Positions 31,173 to 44,508 of a stretch of DNA of 64,000 nt are shown here, piece after piece (position 1 is the first letter of the stretch; the number at the start of each line of letters is the position of its first letter). A program made the translations under genes and the position numbers. Below the pieces are notes generated by a model. It was given only the letters and a program-made list of their open reading frames with translations, searched no databases and was not told the DNA's origin. Location of the stretch: contig NC_135555.1 of NCBI RefSeq assembly GCF_964340395.1, positions 20,911,447 to 20,975,446 on the forward strand, read 5' to 3'. This stretch comes from Glandiceps talaboti. Lineage: Eukaryota; Hemichordata; Enteropneusta; Spengelidae.

Positions 31173-32870
31173 TTTGACGCAATCGGTGGGCGGCAAATGT
31201 CACGGAACGGGCTAATAGGTTATCATATTGACCTATGATTGACAGGAGTAATGACACATTGGTGAACAAAGTAAATGTTATAATCTACGTTGCTATATTC
31301 AACACGACTATTTATGTCATCACACGCTGGCATATGATTTCAAAAGACACATAGTTCAAAATTGTCAGTCTGTGTCATACAGTGCTGTCGCCTTGCGCCA
31401 CCTCACTAATATAACCATCAGGTATCACTTTGATGTTGCATCAAAAATCAAAGGCAGTAGGCAGCAAACTGTGTTCATATTTTAGCGGAAGTACGCGTAT
31501 TGTTCATGTAAATTATATTCCAAAGTTTGCAATGGTCCTGGGACGAGGATATATTATCATATTAGTAATATGTTTTATACTTTAATGTGTGTAATAATCA
31601 TAGGACGAGGGTATGTTTACTAATCTAGATTCACTGATTATGGCTCACTTTGAAAGGAATAGCGTTAATATTAATCTCTTTTTTTTCAATTTCTGTACCA
31701 TACAGCTTACCCACTATCTGAACAAGTATGGTTCATTGTAAGAGTTTTTTTGTTCTGTGTGAAAATGAATTTAACACCTACTAATATGAAATAAAATATC
31801 CCGCTTTTGATCATGCGAAGATGAATTTATTTTAGTTATTGTTTTTATATATTAGTGTATACATCCACATATCGTATGATACAGAACTCGTGATCGAGGT
31901 TGTGTTAACGTGTAACGGTTTGTTCCAGACATCGTTTGTTCAGACCAATTCTGCAGAATGGTGGCAGTCACGTGTTATTTCACGTACTGTACAAAGAGGG
32001 CGCCATAAGCAAGATTTAAACTTTTGCTGTAGCGTCAGACCACTTCTGACCAGTCAGTTGTCAACTGAAAATCGGTTCTACTGTATCGATCGCACGACCG
32101 AATTGTTGTATCAATAAAGACATTTACAAATGTACCTCTATACTGTGTACTCGAGTAGCTGTTGATTCAAGTTGATGACTACAAATACCATTGCTTGTTG
32201 GGTTCTCCACCAAGTGGCGGCCCTGGTGCAATGTCGGTAAATAAAGAAATCGAACCGCTTTCACCACATCGGATGTTAATCAGATTGACTTTCAATTATT
32301 ACAAAATTGTAATAAAGACGAATAGATCCGCAAGTGCATGCAATTTCGATATGATATCAACTTTAATAATATTCCGATTACAAATTGTATGAAATAGTGT
32401 TAGGAGACAATTGTTTTTAATGCAAGTCTCAACATTTCTCATCCTGTACGAGGAAGAGTCCTCCGCTCCCACCTGCAATTGTAAGGAAGCCACTGAAGAC
32501 TGCAATGCATGGTTGCACCATACATTTTCTAAGATATATCTAAAATATTCCACATCACTGATAGTAGTTGATGAAGGAATTGGAAGATGAAATCGAAAAT
32601 CGAAATCAACTCCAGTCCAATGTGTTTTTAAGATGATAGAATCATACTTAATGATTGCAAAAATTATAGTTTCCGCAGAGCTAATGTAACAGGCGTTTTA
32701 TGAAAGTTGATGTAAACTACTGATAACTCTATGAAGACAGCAACTAGTGAAAGTCAATGCCATCAATGACAATAAGTTATTGATTGTGATTCGTAATGTT
32801 AACTGCATCACTATTCTGATAACCAAATTGACCATTTTTATTTGGGTTTGGTAAAAGAAATGAGAAGTCC
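31173..32870. other. Region downstream of gene 3
   Basis: The 3' UTR of gene 3 should begin here; AATAAA occurs near 31791 and 32112. I see no further coding exon or repeat I can name. Confidence 0.4.
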
Positions 32871-32960
32871 TTTTGTCTAGGAAGAAGGAAGTTTGTTAAA
32901 CTTTATTACCAACGTTTTGACCTCACGCAGAACGTCTTCTTCAGGGTAGAGCAAACTATA
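32865..32960 (-). mobile_element. Penelope-like element remnant with decayed hammerhead
   Basis: On the minus strand CUGAAGA (32944-32938) is followed by stem II sequence, then AAAAC, GUUG and GUA, then AATAAAGTTTAACAAAC. This is the common Penelope-like pattern of a hammerhead ahead of CGTTGGTAATAAAG. The expected GAAA reads AAAA: the G at the first position is A (plus-strand T at 32918), as a CpG transition would give. Only this part of the element remains. Confidence 0.55.
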
Positions 32961-33183
32961 GTAAAAACAGTGGCAGTGGAGACTGACAATTATTTCATTT
33001 GCCAATTAAACATCGTTATCACAATTTACTACTGTTTGAGGTTTTTGGACGGGCATGAAAACAAATAAACGAGAAATCACAAATGGGGTACTTGTTTTAT
33101 TCGTTAGATTCATATTGTGTGGGAAAGGGGGGGGGGTCACCAGAAAAATACCTCTGCTCCACCCCACGCCTCATTCGTTCCTT

Positions 33184-33350
33184 ATGTATGTATGTATGTA
33201 TGTATGTATGTGTGTATGTATGTATGGATGGATGGATGGATGGATGGATGTACGTGTGTGTGTATGACAGTATGTATGTATGTATGTGTGTATGGATGGA
33301 TGGATGGATGGATGGATGTGTGTTTGTCTGTCTGTCTGTTTCTTTCTATC
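33184..33350. repeat. TATG and GATG tetranucleotide arrays
   Basis: Alternating TATG and GATG blocks with a short GTCT run at the right end. Confidence 0.95.
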
Positions 33351-34027
33351 TTTGCCTCTGCGTATTTAAAGATTTTTTTCATTTAAGGAGAAATAAATGT
33401 TAGATACAAAAAGGAAAATATTACATTGTATAAAGGATATTTAAACATCAAAATCTTTCCATTTCTACATAGTGTAGTGTGCACAAGCATAGACCCTACA
33501 TGTGCCTGTGGGTCTATGGCGCAAGCTGTCTCTCCTTTCTGAAACAATAAACCGTGACTCAATGGGTAGAGTTGAGTCGGGATATTGGAACATACAAAAC
33601 AACCCTTTTAGCAATGCGACGATTGACAGTCATCTTTTCCTGACGACTGACATCCATACATCTACATCTAGTCTAGATCCTGACAGGGACCGTAACACGC
33701 GCACTACAATCCCAGACTAGGATCTCCATCTGGGAATGAGGCATACTGGAATAAACCCTGCGATGCATGCCACTTTAGCTGTCAGTGCCGTTCACTGAAC
33801 TTAGATATTTTGTTAGCAAGTCACAGAAAGCTGTCGATGGATTTACAATTTGTGGAAAGATTGCCTAAAAACGGTGGTGGCCATGGCAACCAAAGTAAGG
33901 GAAATTGAAAAATTCTCAATTTTTGTTACCTCTATCGTGTAGACAAAAAGTCACTGACCCCCTGCAATACCAAAAAGGGCAGATCCCTTATTTCTAAATA
34001 AAACATGTTGGCACACGGTCATCAAGT

Positions 34028-34222
34028 CTCGCTGCCAGACTTGTGACTATCATCCCTAAGCTTTGTAAGCCGAGCGGCGTCGCCGCGAGAAATGAGGGAC
34101 TAAAGCTTTATAAGCCGAGCGGCAAAGACTCGAGAAAGAGAGTAAAGTCCCTCACTTTTCACGGCTTCGCCGCTCGGCTTACAACTCTTAGGAACTATAG
34201 TAACGAGTCTGGCAGCCAGACT
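34028..34222. mobile_element. Foldback (MITE-like) element of about 190 bp
   Basis: Outer arms GCTGCCAGACT (34031-34041) and AGTCTGGCAGC (34206-34216) are inverted. The inversion continues inward imperfectly through GTAAGCCGAGCGGCG and TGAGGGACT on the left and their complements on the right. A third copy of the AAGCCGAGCGGC core lies in direct orientation near 34111-34124. There is no coding content. A transposon origin is inferred from the long inverted repeats. Confidence 0.6.
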
Positions 34223-35511
34223 ACCTGTCATAGAATAGTGGTTAGATTTTTGTATAATCAAAGTCGAACTTTTGTTAATGAAACGGAAACATTGCAGTTG
34301 AAACCAAAGGGGTGTGATCCTGTTATTTAAAGGAATTTATAAGTTGCCAGATACAAATATTGAACTGAGAACCAAAGACAACATAGTAAATGGGGTGTAG
34401 GTTACAACATTAGTCTATTGTTAGGAAATGGATACAGGTGTGCAAACATAAATCCCTTTACACTTGGCCAGAAGCTTATTATGATACCAAACAGGGCACT
34501 GATCTAATAGTGGATTTGCATAATCCCATATCTTTGGGCCAATAGTGGTTCACTGTATACATAGGTTCATGTGACTGCTTTTATCCAATGACGTGTAGAG
34601 GGCTGGGGTACAGATGAATGCCTTGCCTATTTGACTTTGAAAATGAGGGAATAGGTCAAAGTGTCATTAGAAAGCTCTCCATTGATAACAGGGATTTAGA
34701 GTCTATCAACCACGTTTTCGATGTTACTTGGCAAAATGTGAATTTTCATTTATGGCCAAATTACCTTGAAGGTCAAGGTCAGTGTCATTTGCCAGTTTGT
34801 CGACATTCATAGATAATATGGGTGTAGAAACTAATATGTAGTCTTTATATGTACTAAGCTTCCGATGCTACTAGGCAAAATGTTAATTTTGTGACAGAAA
34901 TGTTTGCCATTTGGATGTTTTTGGAAGAATCAAGAAATGAAGTGACGTGCATATGCACAGGATCGCTAGAGTATTAGATATTTACCATGTTTTCTTGAAA
35001 TTGGCCTGTGTGTATTATGATAGAGGGGGGCATGGACAGATGCACTAAACATTATTGAAATAAAGTGACATGCATATGTCACCCACAGTACACAAAATGT
35101 ATGCCAGGACTGATTGAACTTGAATTATGCAGATCAGGAATAGGACTGATAACAGATAGTCATTGCTATAGTCCTCTCCTGGCTCTATCTAGTGGGAATA
35201 AATACGAATGGAAACTGTGACAATAGTATGCTTTATTGAATTCTATAAAAATGTATCACAATTAAAAAAATATAAAAGTTGAAACATTTTTATGATATTA
35301 ATAATCAACCTACATGTATACTAGTATATACTGTACACATATAAACTTGGTATACGTAAAATATATATACTGGAATAAACAGTGCTCAATACATATGTAT
35401 GTAGAGTTGTGTAAATAACACAGTATCAAGCAACATTCACACGAACAGTTGTTTCATGCTGTTGCGATCATCACACTGATCACTGTGTGTGTGTGTGTGT
35501 GTGTGTTTGTG

Positions 35512-35590
<79 letters not shown>

Positions 35591-36040
35591 CATACATACA
35601 TGTGTGTATATATATTCATAAAAGTTATTTTAAAATTGGGTTGCCATGGAAACCAGGCACAAATATTTACAAAAGGAAATACATTGGGAAATTACTGAGA
35701 AGTTCTATTTTACAAATAATTATTTGTACAAAAAATCTCCATACATGCAAGATGATCATGTTTCACATCATATGACGTAAACTACTCAAATGTTGCTCAG
35801 TTACCATGGTAGCAAGTATAGTGTAGTAATAATACACTGCTAAAACCACTTTGATTTGTTTGGCACAAAATTAACATTTATTCAAATGTAATATATAGTG
35901 CTCATTCAAAGTAAATCAGGAGCAATTATGGACAATGCAATGGAGAAAAATATAAACAATTGCAGTATTGCCACAATTTACCATTTAACACACAAGTTTT
36001 AAAAGTAATGTACAGCTTTTCCCTAATGAAAATTGAGTGT
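34223..36040. other. Non-coding region before the satellite
   Basis: AT-rich, with a GT then TA array at 35485-35585. I see no supported gene or RNA. Diverged 27-bp satellite units begin near 36045. Confidence 0.5.
35485..35585. repeat. GT then TA dinucleotide array
   Basis: GT units followed by a long TA run; apparent open frames here are artefacts. Confidence 0.95.
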
Positions 36041-36044
36041 AAAG

Positions 36045-39000
36045 GCTCGCAATCAAAGTAAAGTATAACTGTTATCAGAGCAAAGAAATTTGTAACTCTT
36101 CCCACATCAAAACAAAGCATGACTTTTACCGATCAAAGTAAAGTATAAGTGTTCAACAATCAAAATAAAATGTAACTGTTCTCCAATCAAACTAAAGTAA
36201 AACTGTCCCCCTATCAAAGTAAAGTACAACTGTACCCCAATCAAATTACAGGGTAACTGTTCCTAAATCAAAGTGAAATGTAACTGTTCCAAAAGCAAAG
36301 TAAAATGCAACTGTGACCTGGTTAGTCTAGTTCCTATACAGAATCGTTACTATTTAATGCATCTCCACTCATAGTATGGTCAAAGTTGTTACACTACAAG
36401 TCCTGAGATGCACGAGCTGCAATTTAATGTTAATTTAAAATTCATACACACACCCAAACAGTCATTAACATCATACCTGTATTTTTAATGAATCACAAAA
36501 TTCTAACCTATAACACAGCCCTCATAAAGATAGTGGTTATTGGGGCAGTTATGTAATGATATATTTGTCAGCTTTGGGTGCTACTTATACACTGTTCATC
36601 ACTATAGCAGCTGGGGTTCAGTAATGGGATAATAACCTTTTGTGCTGATTGAGGGACTTTGACCAGATGTGGTTTAGTATGAAACCAAGTTGGCATCAAG
36701 ACTATTCCCTGTCAGAGTAAAGTGAGACTATTCCCCTAGCAAAATAAAAGTAAAGTAACATCTCTAATCAAAATAAGGGTTAAGCTTTCCTCAATCAAAG
36801 TAATGTGCAAAAGATCCCCAATCAAAAGTGAAGTGTAAATGTTCTCCAATCAAAGTAAAGTGTAACTGTTCCTCAATCAAAGAAAAGTGTAACTATTCCC
36901 TAATCAAAGTAAAGTGTAACTGTTCCTCAATGAAAGTAAAGTGTAACTTCCTCAATCAAAGTAGAGTGAAACTGTTCTTCAACCAAAGTAAAGTGTAACT
37001 GTTCGCCAATCAAAGAAAAGTGCAACTGATCCCCAATCAAAGTAGAGTGTAACTATTCCCTAATCAAAGTAAAGTGTAAATGTTCCTCAATCAAAGTAAA
37101 GTGTATCTATTCCCTAATCAAAGTAAAGTGTAAATGTTCGCCAATCAAAGTAAAGTGTAAATGTTCCTCAATCAAAGTAAAGTGTAACTATTCCCTAATC
37201 AAAGTAAAGTGTAAATGTTCCCCAAACAAAGTAAAGTGTAACTATTCCCTAATCAAAGTAAAGTGTAAATGTTCCTCAATCAAAGTAAAGTGTAACTATT
37301 CCCCAATCAAAGTAAAGTGTAACTATTCCTCAACCAAAGTAAAGTGTAACTATTCCCTAATCAAAGTAAAGTGTAAATGTTCCTCAATCAAAGTAAAGCG
37401 TAACTGTTCCCCAATCAAAGTAAAGTGTAACTATTCCTCAACCAAAGTAAAGTGTAACTGTTCGCCAATCAAAGTAAAGCGTAACTGTTCCCCAATCAAA
37501 GTAAAGTGTAACTATTCCTCAACCAAAGTAAAGTGTAACTGTTCGCCAATCAAAGTAAAGTGTAAATGTTCCTCAATCAAAGTAAAGCATAACTGTTCCC
37601 CAATCAAAGTAAAGTGTAAATGTTCCCCAATCAAATAAAAGTGTAACTATTCACCAATCAAAGTAAACTGTAACTGTTCCTCAATGAAAGTAAAGTGTAA
37701 CTGTTCCTCAATCAAGTCAAGTGTAACTGTTCTTCAACCAAAGTAAAGTGTAACTGTTCCTCAATCAAAGTAAAGTGTAAATGTTCCTCAATCAAAGTAA
37801 AGTGTATATAATCCCAATGAAAGTAAAGTGCAACTGTTCCCCAATGAAAGTAAAGTATAACTGTTCCCCAATCAAAGTAAAGTGTAACTGTTCCTCAATC
37901 AAAGTAAAGTGTAACTGTTCCTCAATCAAAGTAAAGTGTATATAATCCCAATGAAAGTAAAGTGTAAATGTTCCCCAATCAAAGTAAAGTGTAACTGTTC
38001 CTCAATCAAACTAAAGTGTAACTGTTCCTCAATCAAACTAAAGTGTAACTTCCTCAATCAAACTAATGTGTAACTGTTCCCCAATAAAAGAAAAGTGCAA
38101 CTGTTCCCTAATCAAAGTAAAGTGTAACTGTTCCCCAATCAAAGTAAAGTGTAACTGTTCCTCAATCAAAGTAAAGTGTAAATGTTCCTCAATCAAAGTA
38201 AAGTGTATATAATCCCAATGAAAGTAAAGTGTAACTGTTCCCCAATGAAAGTAAAGTGTAACTGTTCCTCAATCAAAGTAAAGTGCAACTGTTCCTCAAT
38301 CAAAGTAAAGTGCAACTGTTCCCCAATAAAAGTAAAGTGTAACTGTTCCCCAATAAAAGTAAAGTGTAACTGTTCCTCAATCAAAGTAAAGTGCAACTGT
38401 TTCCCAAAGTAAAGTGTAACTGTTCCCCAATAAAAGTAAAGTGTAACTGTTCCTCAATCAAAGTAAAGTGCAACTGTTTCCCAAACAAAGTAAAGTGTAA
38501 CTGTTCCCCAATAAAAGTAAAGTGTAACTGTTCCTCAATCAAAGTAAAGTGCAACTGTTTCCCAAACAAAGTAAAGTGTAACTGTTCCCCAATAAAAGTA
38601 AAGTGTAACTGTTCCTCAATCAAAGTAAAGTGCAACTGTTTCCCAAACAAAGTAAAGTGTAACTGTTCCCCAATAAAAGTAAAGTGTAACTGTTCCCCAA
38701 TAAAAGTAAAGTGTAACTGTTCCTAAATCAAAGTAAAGTGCAACTGTTCCTCAATCAAAGTAAAGTGCAACTGTTCCCCAATCAAAGTAAAGTGTAACTG
38801 TTCCTCAATCAAAGTAAAGTGTAACTGTTCCTCAGTCAAAGTAAAGTGTAACTGTTCCTCAATCAAAGTAAAGTGTATCTATTCCCAATGAAATTAAAGT
38901 GTAACTGTTCCTCAATCAAAGTAAAGTGCAACTGTTCCTCAATCAAAGTAAAGTGCAACTGTTCCCCAATAAAAGTAAAGTGTAACTGTTCCTCAGTCAA

Positions 39001-42000
39001 AGTAAAGTGTAACTGTTCCTCAATCAAAGTAAAGTGCAACTGTTCCTCAATCAAAGTAAAGTGTAACTGTTCCTCAATCAAAGTAAAGTGTATCTATTCC
39101 CAATGAAATTAAAGTGTAACTGTTCCTCAAAGTAAAGTGTAACTGTTCCCCAATCAAAATAAAGTGTAACTGTTCCCCAAACAAAGTAAAGTGTATCTAT
39201 TCCCAATGAAAGTAAAGTGTAACTGTTCCCCAATCAAAGTAGAGTGTAACTACTCCTCAACCAAAGTAAATTGTAACTGTTCCTTAATTAAAATAAAGTC
39301 TAACTGTTCCTCAATCAAAGTAAATGTAACTCTTCCTCAATCAAAGTAAATTGTAAATGTTCTCCAATCAAAGGAAAGTGTAACTGTTCCTCAATCAAGT
39401 CAAGTGTAACTGTTCTTCAACCAAAGTAAAGTGTAACAACTGTTTCCCAATAAAAGTAAAGTGTAACTGTTCATCAACCAAAGTAAAGTGTAGCTGTTTC
39501 CCAATCAAAGTAAAGTGTAACTGTTCCCATGCAAAGTAAAAGTGTAACTGTTCCCCAATCAAAGTCAAGTGTAACTGTTCCTCAATCAAGGTAAAGTGTA
39601 ACTGTTCCCCAATCAAAGTAAAGTGTAACTGTTCCCCAATCAAAGTAAAGTGTAACTGTTCCCCAATCAAAGTAAAGTGTAACTGTTCCATAATCAAAGT
39701 AAAGTGTAACTGTTCCATAATCAAAGTAAATTGTAACTGTTCCTTAATTAAAATAAAGTATAACTGTTCCATAATCAGAGTAGAGTGTAAGTGTTCCTCA
39801 ACCAAAGTAAAGTGTAACTGTTCCTCAATCAAAGCAAAGAGTAAATGTTCCCCAATAAAAGTAAAGTGTAACTGTTCCTCAATCAAAGTCAAGTGCAACT
39901 GTTCCTCAACCAAAGTAAAGTGTAACTCTTCCTCAAAGTCAAGTGTAACTGTTCCTCAATCAAGTCAAGTGTAACTGTTCTTCAACCAAAGTAAAGTGTA
40001 GCTGTTTCCCAATCAAAGTAAAGTGTAACTGTTCCTTAATCAAAGTAAAGTGTAACTGTTCCTCAATCAAGGTAAAGTGTAACTTCCTCAATCAAAGTAG
40101 AGTGTATCTATTCACAATCAAAATGAAAAATAACTGTTCCCCAATCAAAGTAAATTGTATCTTTTCCCCAATCAAAGTAAAGTGTATCTATTCCCCAATA
40201 AAAAGTAAAGTGTAACTCTTCCTCAATCAAAGTAAAGAGTAACTGTTCCTCAAAGTAAAGTGTAACTGTTCCTCAATCAAAGTAAAGTGTAACTCTTCCT
40301 CAATCAAAGTGTAACTGTTCCTCAATCAAAGTAAATTGTAAAAATTGTAAATGTTCTCCAATCAAAGGAAAGTGTAACTCTTCATCAATCAAGTCAAGTG
40401 TAACTGTTTTTCAACCAAAGTAAAGTGTAACTGTTCCCCTAATCAAAGTAAAGTGTAACTGTTCCTCGATCCAGGTAAAGTGTAACTGTTCCTCAATCAA
40501 GGTAAAGTGTTACTGTACCTCAAAGTAAAGTGTATCTATGCCCAATGAAAGTAAAGTGTAACTGTTCCCCAATCAAAGGAAAGTGTAACTGTTCCTCAAT
40601 CAAGTCACGTGTAACTGTTTCCCAATCAAAGTAAAGTGTAACTGTTCCCCGATCAAGTAATGTACAACTGTTCCCCAAACAAAGTAAAGTGTAACTGTTC
40701 CTCATTCAAAGTAAATGTGACTCTTCCTCAATCAAAGTAAAGTGTAACTCTTCCTCAAAGTAAATGTAACTCTTCGTCAATCAAAGTAAAGTGTAACTTT
40801 TCCTCAAAGTAAAGTGTAACTGTTCTCCAATCAAAGGAAAGTGTAACTGTTCCTCAATCAAGTCACGTGTAACTGTTTCCCAATCAAAGTAAAGTGTAAC
40901 TGTTCCATAATCAAAGTCAAGTGTAACTGTTCCTCAATCAAGGTAAAGTGTAACTGTTCCCCAATCAAAGTAAAGTGTAACTGTTCCCCAATCAAAGTAA
41001 AGTGTAACTGTTCCCCAATCAAAGTAAAGTGTAACTGTTCCATAATCAAAGTAAAGTGTAACTGTTTCCCAATCAAAGTAAAGTGTAACTGTTCCATAAT
41101 CAAAGCAAAGTGTAACTGTTCCTCAATCAAGGTAAAGTGTAACTGTACCTCAAAGTAAAGTGTATCTATGCCCAATGAAAGTAAAGTGTAACTGTTCCCC
41201 AATCAAAGTAAAGTGTAACTGTTCCCCAATCAAAGTAAAGTGTAACTGTTCCCCAATCAAAGTAAAGTGTAACTGTTCCCCAATCAAAATAAAGTGTAAC
41301 TGTTCCCCAAACAAAGTAAAGTGTATCTATTCCCAATGAAAGTAAAGTGTAACTGTTCCCCAATCAAAGTAGAGTGTAACTACTCCTCAACCAAAGTAAA
41401 TTGTAACTGTTCCTTAATTAAAATAAAGTCTAACTGTTCCTCAATCAAAGTAAATGTAACTCTTCCTCAATCAAAGTAAATTGTAAATGTTCTCCAATCA
41501 AAGGAAAGTGTAACTGTTCCTCAATCAAGTCAAGTGTAACTGTTCTTCAACCAAAGTAAAGTGTAACAACTGTTTCCCAATAAAAGTAAAGTGTAACTGT
41601 TCATCAACCAAAGTAAAGTGTAGCTGTTTCCCAATCAAAGTAAAGTGTAACTGTTCCCATGCAAAGTAAAAGTGTAACTGTTCCCCAATCAAAGTCAAGT
41701 GTAACTGTTCCTCAATCAAGGTAAAGTGTAACTGTTCCCCAATCAAAGTAAAGTGTAACTGTTCCCCAATCAAAGTAAAGTGTAACTGTTCCCCAATCAA
41801 AGTAAAGTGTAACTGTTCCATAATCAAAGTAAAGTGTAACTGTTCCATAATCAAAGTAAATTGTAACTGTTCCTTAATTAAAATAAAGTATAACTGTTCC
41901 ATAATCAGAGTAGAGTGTAAGTGTTCCTCAACCAAAGTAAAGTGTAACTGTTCCTCAATCAAAGCAAAGAGTAAATGTTCCCCAATAAAAGTAAAGTGTA

Positions 42001-43536
42001 ACTGTTCCTCAATCAAAGTCAAGTGCAACTGTTCCTCAACCAAAGTAAAGTGTAACTCTTCCTCAAAGTCAAGTGTAACTGTTCCTCAATCAAGTCAAGT
42101 GTAACTGTTCTTCAACCAAAGTAAAGTGTAGCTGTTTCCCAATCAAAGTAAAGTGTAACTGTTCCTTAATCAAAGTAAAGTGTAACTGTTCCTCAATCAA
42201 GGTAAAGTGTAACTTCCTCAATCAAAGTAGAGTGTATCTATTCACAATCAAAATGAAAAATAACTGTTCCCCAATCAAAGTAAATTGTATCTTTTCCCCA
42301 ATCAAAGTAAAGTGTATCTATTCCCCAATAAAAAGTAAAGTGTAACTCTTCCTCAATCAAAGTAAAGAGTAACTGTTCCTCAAAGTAAAGTGTAACTGTT
42401 CCTCAATCAAAGTAAAGTGTAACTCTTCCTCAATCAAAGTGTAACTGTTCCTCAATCAAAGTAAATTGTAAAAATTGTAAATGTTCTCCAATCAAAGGAA
42501 AGTGTAACTCTTCATCAATCAAGTCAAGTGTAACTGTTTTTCAACCAAAGTAAAGTGTAACTGTTCCCCTAATCAAAGTAAAGTGTAACTGTTCCTCGAT
42601 CCAGGTAAAGTGTAACTGTTCCTCAATCAAGGTAAAGTGTTACTGTACCTCAAAGTAAAGTGTATCTATGCCCAATGAAAGTAAAGTGTAACTGTTCCCC
42701 AATCAAAGGAAAGTGTAACTGTTCCTCAATCAAGTCACGTGTAACTGTTTCCCAATCAAAGTAAAGTGTAACTGTTCCCCGATCAAGTAATGTACAACTG
42801 TTCCCCAAACAAAGTAAAGTGTAACTGTTCCTCATTCAAAGTAAATGTGACTCTTCCTCAATCAAAGTAAAGTGTAACTCTTCCTCAAAGTAAATGTAAC
42901 TCTTCGTCAATCAAAGTAAAGTGTAACTTTTCCTCAAAGTAAAGTGTAACTGTTCTCCAATCAAAGGAAAGTGTAACTGTTCCTCAATCAAGTCACGTGT
43001 AACTGTTTCCCAATCAAAGTAAAGTGTAACTGTTCCATAATCAAAGTCAAGTGTAACTGTTCCTCAATCAAGGTAAAGTGTAACTGTTCCCCAATCAAAG
43101 TAAAGTGTAACTGTTCCCCAATCAAAGTAAAGTGTAACTGTTCCCCAATCAAAGTAAAGTGTAACTGTTCCATAATCAAAGTAAAGTGTAACTGTTCCAT
43201 AATCAAAGTAAAGTGCAACTGTTCCCCAATCAAAGTAAAGTGTAACTGTTCCATAATCAAAGTAAAGTGCAACTGTTCCCCAATCAAAGTAAAGTGTAAC
43301 TGTTCCATAATCAAAGCAAAGTGTAACTGTTCCTCAATCAAGGTAAAGTGTAACTGTACCTCAAAGTAAAGTGTATCTATGCCCAATGAAAGTAAAGTGT
43401 AACTGTTCCCCAATCAAAGTAAAGTGTAACTGTTCCCCAATCAAAGTAAAGTGTAACTGTTCCCCAATCAAAGTAAAGTGTAACTGTTCCATAATCAAAG
43501 TAAAGTGTGTCTATTCCCAATGAAAGTAAAGTGTAT
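36045..43536. repeat. 27-bp satellite array
   Basis: The unit is close to CAATCAAAGTAAAGTG followed by TAACTGTTCCC or TAACTGTTCCT, 27 bases. Diverged units occur at 36045-36320, a gap at about 36320-36710 has only scattered units, and a dense array runs from 36710 to 43536. Because 27 is nine codons, long stop-free frames appear on both strands with a nine-residue repeat (EEQLHFTLI on the minus strand). They have no gene signals and I do not call them genes. Edges are more diverged than the centre, as expected from unequal exchange. Confidence 0.95.
39129..43192. repeat. 2,130-bp higher-order duplication within the satellite
   Basis: Sequence from about 39129 to 41062 recurs at 41259 to 43192 with a constant 2,130-base offset and no differences that I can see in the parts compared. 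Downstream the second copy has three extra 27-bp units. The duplication is recent, or may be an assembly duplication. Confidence 0.85.
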
Positions 43537-43539
43537 CTG

Positions 43540-44508
43540 ATATTATACGTAGCTCAACAGACAAAGCTTCGAAGGATTTAGCAATTATTGTAGGTGTTTT
43601 ATTTCTCCTTGAAACACCAATACTATCCTTGTAGATAATGGCTGTACCTCCACCATGGCCGTGCCTCGATTTCTCCTGTATTTTATAAGCAGGAGGCAAG
43701 ATCTCAGCTATGACCGGAGCATCACGGCAATCACCACTTAGTCAGGTCTCAGTTAGCATCAAAATATCAAGATTGCGAAATCATGAACTAGAGTAGTTTT
43801 CTTGTTGATGGAACAAGAATTCAATAAGGAGGCTGTAATGTTAATGTTCTTGTGTCTTTGAGATGGAAATTTCTGAAATAAGTTCTGATGACATACAGTT
43901 CTGTTCAGATATCGACGAGTAAATGGTTTTGGACGATATCCTATGATGGATTTAATGGAGTCAAACCTGTCAGGAATTATCAAGTTATCATTGTTAATAC
44001 CAGCAGTTGTCACAAGGTTGTCAATTCTCTTACCAAGCTGATAATTGGCTGGTCTTCGATGGCAGAACAGATGATGAGGTGTAAGAATAGTTTTGATAGG
44101 ATGTTGCTTAAATCTGCCAGCTGTGCAACCCCTTTTGGTATTCAGATTTGTACATAAATTGAGTTCTTTCCGTCTGTTCCACGAGGTACAATTCACTCTT
44201 AGTAATGAAGTATCGTTGACAACATACTTTCCAATGTTCATCAAGGTGGCAGCACTGTATGCTAATGAAGGCATGACTCAAGTAACAGTGGCCTGGCAGA
44301 AAAGAGATAATGACAACACGAAAAATCCAAGACAGCCAGAAGGGGACAGCAATAAAGAACTTCTTAGATGATACAGACTGGTCACCAAACATTCACGAAT
44401 AGGTGGCTGCCAAAGCAGAAACAGCAACTAGCATCAAAACACATCAAAATTCAAAAGCACAAGAGTAATAAAAATGTTGAGTGTGGCATCAGCGCATCTC
44501 ATTAGTGA
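43540..44508 (-). mobile_element. LINE endonuclease-region fragment inside the satellite
   Basis: On the minus strand, frames read LRVNCTSWNRRKELNL, TKRGCTAGRFKQHPIKTI, ASLLNSCSINKKTTLVHDF, then DILMLTET and HGHGGGTAIIYKDS and FEALSVELRI. These are successive N-terminal and AP-endonuclease motifs of CR1/L2/Jockey-type LINE ORF2. One frameshift and an in-frame stop after TET break it. The reverse transcriptase part is absent; satellite units resume directly on both sides. Confidence 0.75.

Noticed and set aside
38182-43413. Satellite-spanning open frames on both strands as repetitive genes
   Set aside because: They follow from a 27-base period without stops, start and end at random mutations and have no gene signals.
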